From Chrysochromulina tobinii (Eukaryota; Haptophyta; Prymnesiales; Chrysochromulinaceae): 30,252 nucleotides of DNA. Each line of letters starts with the position of its first letter. The first letter of the stretch is position 1. The position numbers and the translations under genes were made by a program. The notes below the pieces were generated by a model. That model worked only from the letters and a program-made list of their open reading frames with translations. It made no database searches and was not told the origin of the DNA. Location: the NCBI GenBank assembly GCA_001275005.1, contig JWZX01002279.1, positions 1-30,252 on the forward strand, in the 5' to 3' direction. Shown here in pieces: positions 7,360 through 15,368 of the stretch.

Positions 7360-8967
7360 TCACGCAGGGCGCTCGAGGAGGATTGCATGCTCCGGACGGC
7401 GCTTGCCCCTGTAGCGCTCGTGAGGCTTTGCAGTCGAGCTGATAGTGGCCGAGGCCACAAAGCGGAGCCCGACGTCCTCTGCTGCCTGTGTGGTCGAGAG
7501 AAGCGCGTCGATCGACTGCTCCCCATCGCCGACGAGCAGCGCCGCGCGCCCTCCTGGGCGCAGGTTCCCTTTCATCGCTGCGAGCCAGGAGCGCTGATCG
7601 CTCTCCCACGCGCCGACGAAGGCGCTGGGCGCGCGCATCTTGCGCATCGCCCTGCGGGCGCCCATCTCGTGGCTCGAGCGCCAAGCGTCGGGCCAGTCGC
7701 GACCGTCCGGCGTGCCGGCGAGCCCCATCAGAGGTGCGTCGCCTCGGGCGCCGAGTCTTGCACGCTCCTCGCGCGCGTAGCTCTGGTAGTCGTACACACC
7801 CGCGTAAGGTGGCGAGGTGAGCACTGCGTCGGCGAGCGGCAGGCCCGCATCCGCGAGAGAGAGCTCGCGCGCATCCGCGAGCAGCAGGCTCACGGGACGC
7901 GCCGCCCCGAGGATTGCAGCCGGGGTGTGCGCACGCAGCGCGCGAGCCGCTCGCAAATAATCCTCAACGGTTGCATCAAAGGTAGCGAGTGGGTCGCGGA
8001 ACCGGTAGCGTGCGCTCCGCTGCTGCGCGGCCGCAAAGCAAAACCAGAGCGGCGACGGGTCGGCGGGGCTCGACATCGACGCCGCGCCTGCTCCTGCGTT
8101 GGCGCCTGCTGCATCCGCGAGCTCGGCTTCCATTGCGTGCCGTAACGGCTCCCAGCTCGCGTAGGTGGTGGCATCGTCGCGGCGGCCGCCGTCCAGCTTC
8201 GTCTGGCGCTCCAGGTTGCGCGCGTTCAGCCCGGGTCGCCATTCGATCGAGCTCGAGTCAGCCTCGCCGGTGCCTTCGAGCTCATCGTCGCTTCCGATCG
8301 CGTCGCTTCCGGGAGCGCCCGGATCGGCGGGCGGCGAGCCGTCGTCGCGCTCGTCGACGGCGCGCATCGCGCGGGTTGCATCCTGCCGCAGCGCCTCGAC
8401 CTGATCTTTAGTGGCGTGCCAAGTGTGGTCGACGGCGGAAATCGCGCTCGTTGCATCATGACGCAGCGCCTCAAGCTCATCTTCGCTCGCCAGCCAGGTG
8501 TGATGCGTTGAAGCAAAGAGCGCCAGAGGTGACACGTCGGCTCCGATGACGTGGCGACCGCAGCGCAAGCCCTCGACGAGCGTCGTCCCACCGCCCACAA
8601 ATGGATCATGCAGCAAGCCCGGAGGCAGCACGGAGAGCATGTGCGCAGCGGCAACAGCCTGCATGCCAGCTGGATATTGATAAAAGCCGTGCGTCAGCTG
8701 GAGATGCGGCTTTGGAACGGCCGGAAATCCAAAGGCCCACTGGCACCGCAGCGCGGCCGCTAGAGGCTCAGCGAGCTGCGCGCTGCCCCTGAGAGCCAGA
8801 GCGACAGGAAGCGTCGAGGGCGGGATAGGCAACAACATTTTCGTTTTCTGCCACGAGCAAATCCAGCAGGCTTTCACGTGATATGCTAGACGTCGTCTCT
8901 GAGACATCGCCGTCCATGAAAAAAAGGCGATTGCAGCGCTCGGGACGTCGCGTTGTTTTGGCGACAT
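7360..8967 (-). CDS. SAM-dependent amino-methyltransferase, prokaryotic N4-cytosine/N6-adenine DNA MTase type
   Basis: 535 aa from the ATG at 8967. ATGs at 8907 and 8838 are also possible, and the last (residue 44) leaves all motifs intact. FYQYPAGMQ (95-103) resembles the region preceding motif I. HDPFVGGGTTLVEGLRCG (120-137) plus IGADVSPLA (141-149) is the SAM-binding motif I and the following acidic strand. LTSPPY (383-388) is catalytic motif IV, and NLRPGGRAALLVGDG (468-482) fits a later strand. In known DNA enzymes S/TSPPY is typical of N4-cytosine methylation, while DPPY is typical of N6-adenine. The order I then IV is seen in several bacterial enzymes. A 200-residue insert between the motifs contains a 25-residue tandem duplication. 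The true substrate (nuclear, organellar DNA or RNA) is unknown. It is head-to-head with the ITP pyrophosphatase gene. Confidence 0.7.
   Translation of the reverse strand: MSPKQRDVPSAAIAFFSWTAMSQRRRLAYHVKACWICSWQKTKMLLPIPPSTLPVALALRGSAQLAEPLAAALRCQWAFGFPAVPKPHLQLTHGFYQYPAGMQAVAAAHMLSVLPPGLLHDPFVGGGTTLVEGLRCGRHVIGADVSPLALFASTHHTWLASEDELEALRHDATSAISAVDHTWHATKDQVEALRQDATRAMRAVDERDDGSPPADPGAPGSDAIGSDDELEGTGEADSSSIEWRPGLNARNLERQTKLDGGRRDDATTYASWEPLRHAMEAELADAAGANAGAGAASMSSPADPSPLWFCFAAAQQRSARYRFRDPLATFDATVEDYLRAARALRAHTPAAILGAARPVSLLLADARELSLADAGLPLADAVLTSPPYAGVYDYQSYAREERARLGARGDAPLMGLAGTPDGRDWPDAWRSSHEMGARRAMRKMRAPSAFVGAWESDQRSWLAAMKGNLRPGGRAALLVGDGEQSIDALLSTTQAAEDVGLRFVASATISSTAKPHERYRGKRRPEHAILLERPA
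8353..8502 (-). repeat. 75-bp in-frame tandem duplication in the methyltransferase gene
   Basis: Two 75-nt units, 8428-8502 and 8353-8427, encode residues 156-180 and 181-205. Both copies begin HTW, share the core EALR and DAT, and end in AVD. About 16 of 25 residues are identical. The duplication lies between motifs I and IV, where the target-recognition part of such enzymes often sits. Confidence 0.85.
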
Positions 8968-9192
8968 TGAGAATCTCGGTCCTCAAAAAGATTCCGAATT
9001 GTAATGGACGCAACGCCGCCGATGCATCGCGGGAAGATGGTCGACCGCATTTCAGCAGAGCCCCCGCTGGCAAACAGAGTCCGCGCCGATTGCTCCCCGC
9101 TGCTGCGCGGCCGCCGCTGCAAACGAAGCAGCAGCAGTAATAGCCGCGGCGTGCTGCTTGCGTTTGCCGCTGTCTTGCCATCGTCCGCTGCT
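8839..9192. promoter_or_regulatory. Probable bidirectional promoter, methyltransferase / ITPase
   Basis: If the longest ATG starts are used (8967 and 9004), only 36 nt separate the two coding regions. Using the later ATGs at 8838 and 9193 leaves about 350 nt, a more usual length for the divergent pairs here. The stretch is partly less GC-rich, with short A and T runs such as the six A at 8919-8924. Which starts are used cannot be told from sequence alone. Confidence 0.4.
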
Positions 9193-10126
9193 ATGTCGTG
9201 CTTGAGCGGTGGGATGCTGCCAATTAGCGGACACACGCCGCCTCTGCTGCAGCAGCTATGCACACCAGCCCAGAGGTGTCGGCGGCGGCACCGCGCAGCG
9301 CGGTGCATCGTGAAGATTGACGATGACGAGGCTGAGCTGTGCCGCATCGATGAGGGCTGCATCTACTTTGTGACGGGCAACATGATGAAAGAGCGCGAGG
9401 TGAACGCCATCCTTTCCGAAGTGGATATGCCGTTCCGCGTGACCCATGTCGACATCGACTTGCCGGAGCTCCAGGGCGACGCGCTCGAGATTGCCCGGCA
9501 TAAGTGCCGCGAGGCCGCCAACCAGGTGGACTCGGCGGTTCTTGTGGAAGACACCTCCCTGTGCTTCACTGCTCTGAATGGGATGCCAGGGCCGTACATC
9601 AAGTGGTTTCAGATGGTGCGCGCCGCAGCGTCGAGCCGATCGCGCGCGCGCGCGCGACGCCCCATTGGCCGCTCACACGCCCTGCTGTGTGTACTGCGAG
9701 CCGTCGCAGACCTTGGGCAACGAAGGTCTCTATTCCCTTCTCGCCGGACACACGGACCACAGCGCGTATTGCCAATGCATCCTAGGTTTCTCGGCGGGCC
9801 CGGGGGCCGAGCCGGTGCTCTTCGTCGGCCGGACGCCGGGTCGAATCGTTCCGCCGGCCTCGACGGGCGGCTTTGCATGGGACGCGATCTTCGTCCCCGA
9901 GGGGCACACTGCACCGTTCTCATCGATGGCAGTAGGTGAGAAGAACCGTATCTCGCACCGCGCGCGCGCGTTGCGCCGCTTTGTCGACTACCTGCTGCAG
10001 CACCAGGACGCCGTCATCAAGGCCATCGAGAACAATGGCGAGGGCGCCGAGCTGCCGAGCTGTCGGCGCTCACTGCACGAGTACGGAGGCGCCACGAGGG
10101 ACGCAGCCCCACCACCCAGCATCTAG
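9004..10126 (+). CDS. ITPA: Inosine triphosphate pyrophosphatase (HAM1/ITPA family), two exons
   Basis: Exons 9004-9615 and 9710-10126 give 342 aa. The enzyme hydrolyses ITP, dITP and XTP to monophosphates, keeping deaminated purines out of nucleic acids. Exon 1 carries [14 protein letters not shown] (120-133), the nucleotide-binding start of the fold, then IDLPELQG (151-158) and [20 protein letters not shown] (179-198). Exon 2 carries [34 protein letters not shown] and [12 protein letters not shown], all standard for the family. The spliced joint aligns with human ITPA without a gap (KWF, then seven residues to EGL). The first ~115 residues are extra and Arg-rich; an ATG at 9193 may be the real start. 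They could be an organelle leader. A 45-residue C-terminal tail is also extra. It is head-to-head with the methyltransferase gene. Confidence 0.9.
9616..9709 (+). other. Spliceosomal intron in the ITPase gene, 94 nt, phase 0
   Basis: The donor is GTGCGCGCCG and the acceptor GTCGCAG. Removing it restores the ITPA reading frame exactly at KWFQM/TLGNEGL. The intron contains an alternating (CG)8 tract at 9641-9656. Confidence 0.85.
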
Positions 10127-10829
10127 CTCCGCGAGCTGAAATGCTGAGAAGGCGTTCTGCGCCTGGGGGCATAAGCCTGAGCGCCCGCGCGCGCACGGAT
10201 GACAGATGCACGATGAGGTGAGCGTGGTGAGTGAGGCTTACTTGCGTCCTTCGTGCGCGCCTCCCTTCACCCTTCACCCATGTTCCGGAACGCGGTGGAG
10301 CCAATAAAGCAAAACGCAAAAGCCTGTGCTGATGGGCCCCCGTCGGTCCCGGGCACTAGTGCCTCACCCCGCCAAAACCCGTGTCGCTGATACGCGTTCT
10401 GTGGTTTCGTCACTGAGTCCATAACCTTTGTAAATTCTATCGACACCGCGGTTTCCGCGCGGCCGCACCGGACGTCCTGAGCGCGCGACGATGCTGCGTC
10501 GTCGCGTGATGCATGATTTTGACGATTGTGAGGGCCGCCCGCCGCCTCGGACGGCGCGCTGCGCTGGGCGGCTGCGGCGTGGGTCGCCGACGGACGCGCC
10601 GCCGGTACTGCATACTGGCATGAACGGCCCGTGGACCCACGGGCACGAAAGTAATAGTAAACCACATAACGAGGTACCGCAGCCGGCAAGCGGTACTGCG
10701 GTAGAAGAGTGAGCTCTCTGCACAGTACAGGTTGCCGCTGCGTCGCCTTTTCTCTCGCATCCCCAATTTGCCCCCATCCGCTAAGGTGCCTCATTGCATG
10801 AGCGAGCTTGACGCCATCCTCATCACACC
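10127..10829. other. Convergent 3' intergenic region with two hairpins
   Basis: This lies between the 3' ends of the ITPase and the CIMIP2-like gene. AATAAA occurs at 10303-10308, 177 nt after the ITPase stop, and may be a poly(A) signal. Two inverted repeats lie at 10627-10644 and 10675-10703. A 189-codon open frame on the minus strand here has no recognisable protein features and is not called. Confidence 0.5.
10627..10703. repeat. Two neighbouring inverted repeats
   Basis: GCCCGTGG and CCACGGGC (10627-10644) are separated by 2 nt. TACCGCAG and CTGCGGTA (10675-10682 and 10696-10703) are separated by 13 nt. Both could form hairpins in RNA read from either strand. Their role is unknown; they sit midway between two convergent genes. 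Confidence 0.6.
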
Positions 10830-11885
10830 CTAACACTCCCCGCCCGCTGCCGCGGGGTGCTGACCGACCGATTCCCCCTTGGCGTGCTGCCCAGGTCGTG
10901 CCTTGCCCGGCTCTGGGCGCGCAGGACCCGTCGAGCTCGAGCGTTTGGCGTGCTCAGCATCGCGAACGGCATCGAATGCTTGAGCAACTTCGACGGCCGA
11001 CGCGCCCGTCCGAGCGTGGAAGCGCGACTTTTCCTCAAACTCACGCTGCGCCTCGTTGTTGGAAAACAGGCCAAGCTGAGTCGTGCTATCGGCGCCCCGA
11101 CCGCGGTACGGGCTTATGCCAACCTCCTCGACGTAGCGAGGCACGTGGCCCTTGTATCCGGGTGTGACGCCGCGCTCCACGATGCCGCTAGTCGTCCGCG
11201 GCCTCACCGCTGCCGACCTAGCCTCCTCAAACGCCTTTTGCGCAACAGCCGCGCGGATCGCTTCGGCGCGCTTCTGTGCAGCTTCAAAGGCGGCTCTAGC
11301 AGCAGCGGGGACGACGCTGTGGTAGTCGGCACGCGCAGTGGTGAGGTGGTCGACCTCCGAACGCGCGGCGTGTCTCCCCTGCGCCCAGCGGTCGGGTGAT
11401 GCATATCGCTGGACGCCGCCGTAGTTGGAGGTGCCGCAGTTGCGCAGCACGCCAGGTATGTGGCCCTTGTAGCCAGGCACTACACCGTTGACCTCGTCGC
11501 GGTACGAGCCCACGGTCTCGTACTGCTTGGCAGTTGCACGCGTGTCGCGCCACTCCTTCACGGGCGTGGGCAGCTTGTTTGTCGAGGTCGCGAGTATGTG
11601 CTGGGAACCTGCTTGCACGCCCGTGTAGCCTGGCACAGTGCTCTTACGTGGGTGCGGAAACGGGTGCTTGTTCCCGTCAGGTCCGAGGCCGTACGTGGCG
11701 CGCTCGAAGAGGTAGCCGTGTTCGGGCTTTGTGGTTGTGCTGGACGGCGGCCGATGGTTCGCGGGCCCCGGGCATGAGTACAAGAAGTTAGTCTCCTTGT
11801 CGAGCAGCGTCTGTACGCTAGACTGGGGGCGCGACACGGGGGGGTTCTTGCCAACATCCCACGAGTGGATGTGCGACTGCGACAT
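10830..11885 (-). CDS. Ciliary microtubule inner protein 2 (FAM166)-like
   Basis: 351 aa from the ATG at 11885. Three copies of a PGYxG motif occur: VPGYTGVQAG (84-93), VPGYKGHIPGV (136-146) and TPGYKGHVPRYVEEVG (241-256). The PGY[TK]GHVP type of motif marks the CIMIP2/FAM166 (DUF2475) proteins, which line the inside of axonemal doublet microtubules. The last two copies are followed by short N/S/P-Y-G/R turns (SNYGG, SPYRG). Between them is an Ala-rich, probably helical stretch (about 190-228). The C-terminal 40 residues are Lys/Pro/Gly-rich. The gene implies a flagellated cell. It is head-to-head with the KARI gene across about 300 nt. Some other axonemal proteins also use PGY repeats, so the exact subfamily is uncertain. 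Confidence 0.62.
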   Translation of the reverse strand: MSQSHIHSWDVGKNPPVSRPQSSVQTLLDKETNFLYSCPGPANHRPPSSTTTKPEHGYLFERATYGLGPDGNKHPFPHPRKSTVPGYTGVQAGSQHILATSTNKLPTPVKEWRDTRATAKQYETVGSYRDEVNGVVPGYKGHIPGVLRNCGTSNYGGVQRYASPDRWAQGRHAARSEVDHLTTARADYHSVVPAAARAAFEAAQKRAEAIRAAVAQKAFEEARSAAVRPRTTSGIVERGVTPGYKGHVPRYVEEVGISPYRGRGADSTTQLGLFSNNEAQREFEEKSRFHARTGASAVEVAQAFDAVRDAEHAKRSSSTGPARPEPGKARPGQHAKGESVGQHPAAAGGEC

Positions 11886-12185
11886 TGAGCGAGTGTAAGG
11901 CCAGTCCACTTGTCGGGGCTGGCTCTGCGTCGACCTTTTGGGCGGCTCGAACGGAGCCCGTCGCGTGGCGTGCTTACCATGGCGGCCAAGGCACTACTGA
12001 TTGTCTCGCGGTCCGTGGATGGATTGTCGGTAATGGTTATGGTAGACGTCTTTACCACCTGCTACAAGTAGCCGGGTTCCGCTTCATACCGGTAATCACA
12101 ATCACGGGCCACCTCCCCCCCGAGACCCGTGGCTTCCCCGTGGCCGACAAGGTCGCTGTCGAGCCGCCTCACAATTCGAAGCAGC
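11886..12185. promoter_or_regulatory. Divergent promoter region, CIMIP2-like / KARI
   Basis: The stretch separates two ATGs that point away from each other. The KARI frame stays open upstream of its ATG, back to 12096, without another ATG, and would encode an Arg/Ser-rich, acid-free stretch. That may be the end of an unseen leader exon. Confidence 0.4.
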
Positions 12186-13685
12186 ATGCCACCCAAGCGC
12201 GTGAACTACTTCAACACCCTCTCCATGGCTGGCAAGCTCGATCAGCTCGCGCGCTGCCGCTTCATGGGTCGCGACGAATTTGCGAACGGCATGGCTGCCA
12301 TCGCAGGCAAGAAGATTGTCATCGTCGGCTGCGGCGCCCAGGGCCTCAACCAGGGCCTCAATATGCGCGACTCTGGCTGCGATATCAGCTACACGCTGCG
12401 TAAAGAGGCCATCGAGTCCAAGCGTGCGAGCTATGTCAACGCGTCGTCCAATGGCTTCACGGTCGGCACGTACGAGCAGCTCATCCCGAGCGCGGACCTC
12501 GTGCTCAACCTGACACCCGACAAGCAGCACAGCTCGGTGGTGTCCGCAATCATGCCGATGATGAAGAAGGGCGCGACGCTCGCGTACAGCCACGGCTTCA
12601 ACATCGTCGAGGAGGGCATGCAGATTCGGCCCGACCTGACCGTGATCATGGTCGCGCCCAAGTGCCCTGGCACTGAGGTGCGCGAGGAGTACAAGCGCGG
12701 CTTCGGCGTGCCAACGCTGATCGCCGTGCACCCGCCAAACGACCCGCGCGGCGAGGGCCTCGAGCTCGCCAAGGCCTACGCCGCTGCGACTGGCGGCCAC
12801 CGGGCCGGCGTGCTAGAGAGCTCGTTCGTCGCCGAGGTGAAGAGCGACCTGATGGGCGAGCAGACGATCCTGTGCGGCATGCTGCAGTCGGGCGGGCTGC
12901 TCTGCTTTGACAAGATGGTCTCGCAGGGTATTGACCCGGGCTACGCCGCCAAGTTCATCCAGTACGGTTGGGAGACGATCACTGAGGCTCTCAAGCACGG
13001 CGGCGTGACCGGCATGATGGACCGGCTGGACAACCCGTCGAAGCTCAAGGCCTTTGAGATCGCCGACGAGCTCAAGGTGATCATGAAGCCGCTGTACGAC
13101 AAGCACCAGGACGACATTATCACGGGCCACTTCTCGAAGACCATGATGGAAGACTGGGACAATGACGACAAGAACCTGCACAAGTGGCGTGCCGAAACGG
13201 CCGAGACGACCTTCGAGAAGACTGCGGCGGGCTCAATGATTATCTCTGAGCAGGAGTACTTCGACCATGGCGTGCTGATGGTGGCGATGGTGAAGGCGGG
13301 TGTGGAGCTCGCCTTCGATGCGATGGTCAACGTGGGCATGCGCCCCGAGTCTGCATACTACGAGTCCCTGCACGAGACGCCACTCATCGCAAACACGATC
13401 GCGCGCAAAAAGTTTTACGAGATGAACCGTGTCATCTCCGACACTGCCGAGTATGGTTGCTACCTCTTCGACCAGCAGTGCCGGCCACTGCTCAAGGACT
13501 TTATGGCCAAGCAGAAGATCGACGTCATCGGCACCAAGTTCAATAAGAGCGGGAACAATAGCGTCGACAACCGTACGATGATCGCCGTCAACGACGCCAT
13601 CCGCTCGCACCCCGTCGAGGCGATCGGCAAGGAGCTCCGCGGCTACATGACAGGCATGCAGAAGATCGCGGTCGCTAGCTCGTGA
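12186..13685 (+). CDS. ilvC: Ketol-acid reductoisomerase, class II (IlvC type)
   Basis: 499 aa from the ATG, close to the 491 of E. coli IlvC. The enzyme converts acetolactate or acetohydroxybutyrate to the dihydroxy acids of valine, leucine and isoleucine synthesis, using NADPH and Mg2+. Motifs in order: NYFNTL near the start, [28 protein letters not shown] (the Rossmann loop), [40 protein letters not shown] and [20 protein letters not shown] with [13 protein letters not shown] (metal-binding Asp and Glu). The C-terminal half has the second knotted domain, with [18 protein letters not shown]. Similarity to gammaproteobacterial IlvC is striking along the whole length and there is no intron. 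The enzyme should work in plastid or mitochondrion in an alga. No leader follows the ATG, but the frame upstream is open and leader-like. Confidence 0.95.
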   Translation: MPPKRVNYFNTLSMAGKLDQLARCRFMGRDEFANGMAAIAGKKIVIVGCGAQGLNQGLNMRDSGCDISYTLRKEAIESKRASYVNASSNGFTVGTYEQLIPSADLVLNLTPDKQHSSVVSAIMPMMKKGATLAYSHGFNIVEEGMQIRPDLTVIMVAPKCPGTEVREEYKRGFGVPTLIAVHPPNDPRGEGLELAKAYAAATGGHRAGVLESSFVAEVKSDLMGEQTILCGMLQSGGLLCFDKMVSQGIDPGYAAKFIQYGWETITEALKHGGVTGMMDRLDNPSKLKAFEIADELKVIMKPLYDKHQDDIITGHFSKTMMEDWDNDDKNLHKWRAETAETTFEKTAAGSMIISEQEYFDHGVLMVAMVKAGVELAFDAMVNVGMRPESAYYESLHETPLIANTIARKKFYEMNRVISDTAEYGCYLFDQQCRPLLKDFMAKQKIDVIGTKFNKSGNNSVDNRTMIAVNDAIRSHPVEAIGKELRGYMTGMQKIAVASS

Positions 13686-14067
13686 GCGCGCATGGGTAGC
13701 GCATGTGGAGGCCACTGGCGATGATGAACAGATGCAGGGCTGCAGAGCTGGAGCTCCATGTTGGACACCGCGGCGTGCATGTGGGAGGGGCGGGGAGAGA
13801 GTGAGCATGAAGACAGGGGCTGGGATGTGTGTTTGGCGAGCAGGTGAGCCTGAGCGCAGAGCGGAAAGGGAAGTAAGCAATTCCAAACTTACTCGTCTCT
13901 TCCGATAAATCACGGAGGTTACTGACACGTTCATCTGTTTGAAATCGTTGAAATCGTTTGTTCACAGTCTTCCTATCGTGAAGTAAATTCCGCGGAGCCA
14001 CGCGGCGGCGCGCGCGCGCGCGCACGGACATTGAGAGCAGAACCCGCTGTTGAGCGGTGGTGGCTCC
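13686..14067 (+). other. Intergenic region between KARI and RPB7
   Basis: This is the 3' flank of KARI and the 5' flank of RPB7, both on the plus strand. It contains an alternating (GC)8 tract at 14008-14023, about 45 nt before the RPB7 ATG. No gene is supported. Confidence 0.5.
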
Positions 14068-14595
14068 ATGTTTTTCCACATGGAGTTAACCAAGGAGCTC
14101 CTGCTTTACCCGAAGCACTTCGGGCCCAACATTCGGAATCTCCTCCGGGAGAAGCTCATCTATACAGTGGAGGGTAGCTGTTCCGGGCAGCATGGCTTCG
14201 TCGTCGCTGTGACAGACGTTGTTGAAATTGGCAAAGGACGCATTCGCGAGGGCGGTGGGCTGGCCACCTTCCCGATACAGTACAATGCCATTGTGTTTCG
14301 CCCTTTCAAAGGCGAGGTATTTGACGCGATCGTCACCCAAGTCAACAAGCTCGGCTTCTTCGCGCAGGTGGGACCTTTGCAAGTGTTCGTCTCGAAGCAC
14401 ATGATCCCAGAGGACATGGTCTTCGACGCGCAGGGCGCCCTGCCGGCCTACGTTTCGCAAGTCTCGGACCAGCAGCCGCAGCGCATTGCGAAGGACTCGG
14501 AGGTACGACTTCGTGTGATCGCGACGCGTGTGGACGCCGCAGAGATTTTTGCCATTGGGACCATCAAGGACGAGTACCTTGGCCTGCTTGACTAA
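14068..14595 (+). CDS. RPB7: RNA polymerase II subunit RPB7
   Basis: 175 aa from the ATG at 14068, the usual length of the family, in one exon. RPB7 pairs with RPB4 to form the stalk of RNA polymerase II in the nucleus; it binds emerging RNA and helps initiation. The N-terminal tip domain (about 1-80) starts MFFHMEL and has YPKHFGPNIRNLLREKL and VEGSCSGQHGFVVAVT. The C-terminal S1/OB domain follows the hallmark AIVFRPFKGEVFDAIVTQVN and ends in RVDAAEIFAIGTIKDEYLGL. Pol I and Pol III paralogues (RPA43, RPC25) and archaeal RpoE lack this exact set, so RPB7 is a firm call. A TGTAA follows 69 nt after the stop. Confidence 0.96.
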   Translation: MFFHMELTKELLLYPKHFGPNIRNLLREKLIYTVEGSCSGQHGFVVAVTDVVEIGKGRIREGGGLATFPIQYNAIVFRPFKGEVFDAIVTQVNKLGFFAQVGPLQVFVSKHMIPEDMVFDAQGALPAYVSQVSDQQPQRIAKDSEVRLRVIATRVDAAEIFAIGTIKDEYLGLLD

Positions 14596-15368
14596 CAATT
14601 GCGGCCTGCTTGGCTGGCTAGCTGCGTGCACTGTGCACGAAGCTCGTCCAAAGAGATATAAGTTGTAAATTTCGGACCTGTGCGTGATCTTTTTGCTCGC
14701 TACATAGAATTTTTTCCTTTTAATTACGAGCTGCTCTAGCGCGTAGCGGCGTACGTGCGAGAGCGAAAAAAGCGAAGCGGTCGGAAGACGGGACGACTAC
14801 AGTACTCGACAGTCGTGATACGGCGTGGCCGTGGCGACTGGACTCGCTTTCGGCGGGGGAAGTGTGGACGGTCGGGTACCCCGTCGCGGTGACCGGGGTG
14901 TTAACGGGGTGTACGCAGACGCAGTTCCGTTTTCGGCGCGCCCGCGCGCTTCGTTGTTCGTTGTAGGTTGTTCCCTTATGGCGTTGCCCGTCGGAACAGT
15001 TACCCGGCGTGGCCGGGTTCGACGCTCGGCCGGGCGACCGGTGGCGGTCCGGTGCTCCGGTCGGTCGACGTCGCGCGCGCGCTCTTTCCTATGACATCTC
15101 TCCACAACTATCAACTTAGTCACACATGTGTAATGCAGGATACCCTGCAAGCCGCTGCAACTGACTTTGCGCCCAAGTGCAGTGAGCGCCGTGGTGAGCG
15201 CGGGGGTGCCCTGCGAAACTCCGCGATGGGCGGCGTAGTGTGAGTGATGACAGAGTGACGAGACAATGTTATCATGCCAACTCGATGGTGGCTCGCGCCC
15301 CGGCCGCGTCACGTCGTCGGGACGCGCACGGCGCGTCGGCCTCGGTCAGATTGGCGCCAGATGGGGCC
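14596..15368. other. Convergent 3' intergenic region
   Basis: This lies between the 3' ends of RPB7 and the ankyrin/J-domain gene. The first 150 nt are AT-richer, with TGTAA at 14664-14668. A central part, about 14820-15080, is very GC-rich with repeated GGGGTGT and CCGG words. Open frames on both strands show only low-complexity Arg-rich products. No gene is supported. Confidence 0.5.

Noticed and set aside
10267-10836. 189-codon minus-strand open frame between the ITPase and CIMIP2-like genes
   Set aside because: No motif, low-complexity Arg/Ala content, and it covers two hairpins and a possible poly(A) signal. It is more likely untranslated DNA.
12129-12185. KARI start at 12129
   Set aside because: That codon is GTG, not ATG. 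A eukaryotic start there is unlikely, so the ATG at 12186 was used and the upstream leader-like frame noted separately.
12186-13685. Idea that the window is bacterial because of the IlvC-like and DNA-methyltransferase-like genes
   Set aside because: RPB7, ALG8, filamin repeats, a ciliary protein and supported spliceosomal introns on the same stretch show that it is eukaryotic nuclear DNA, barring a chimeric assembly.
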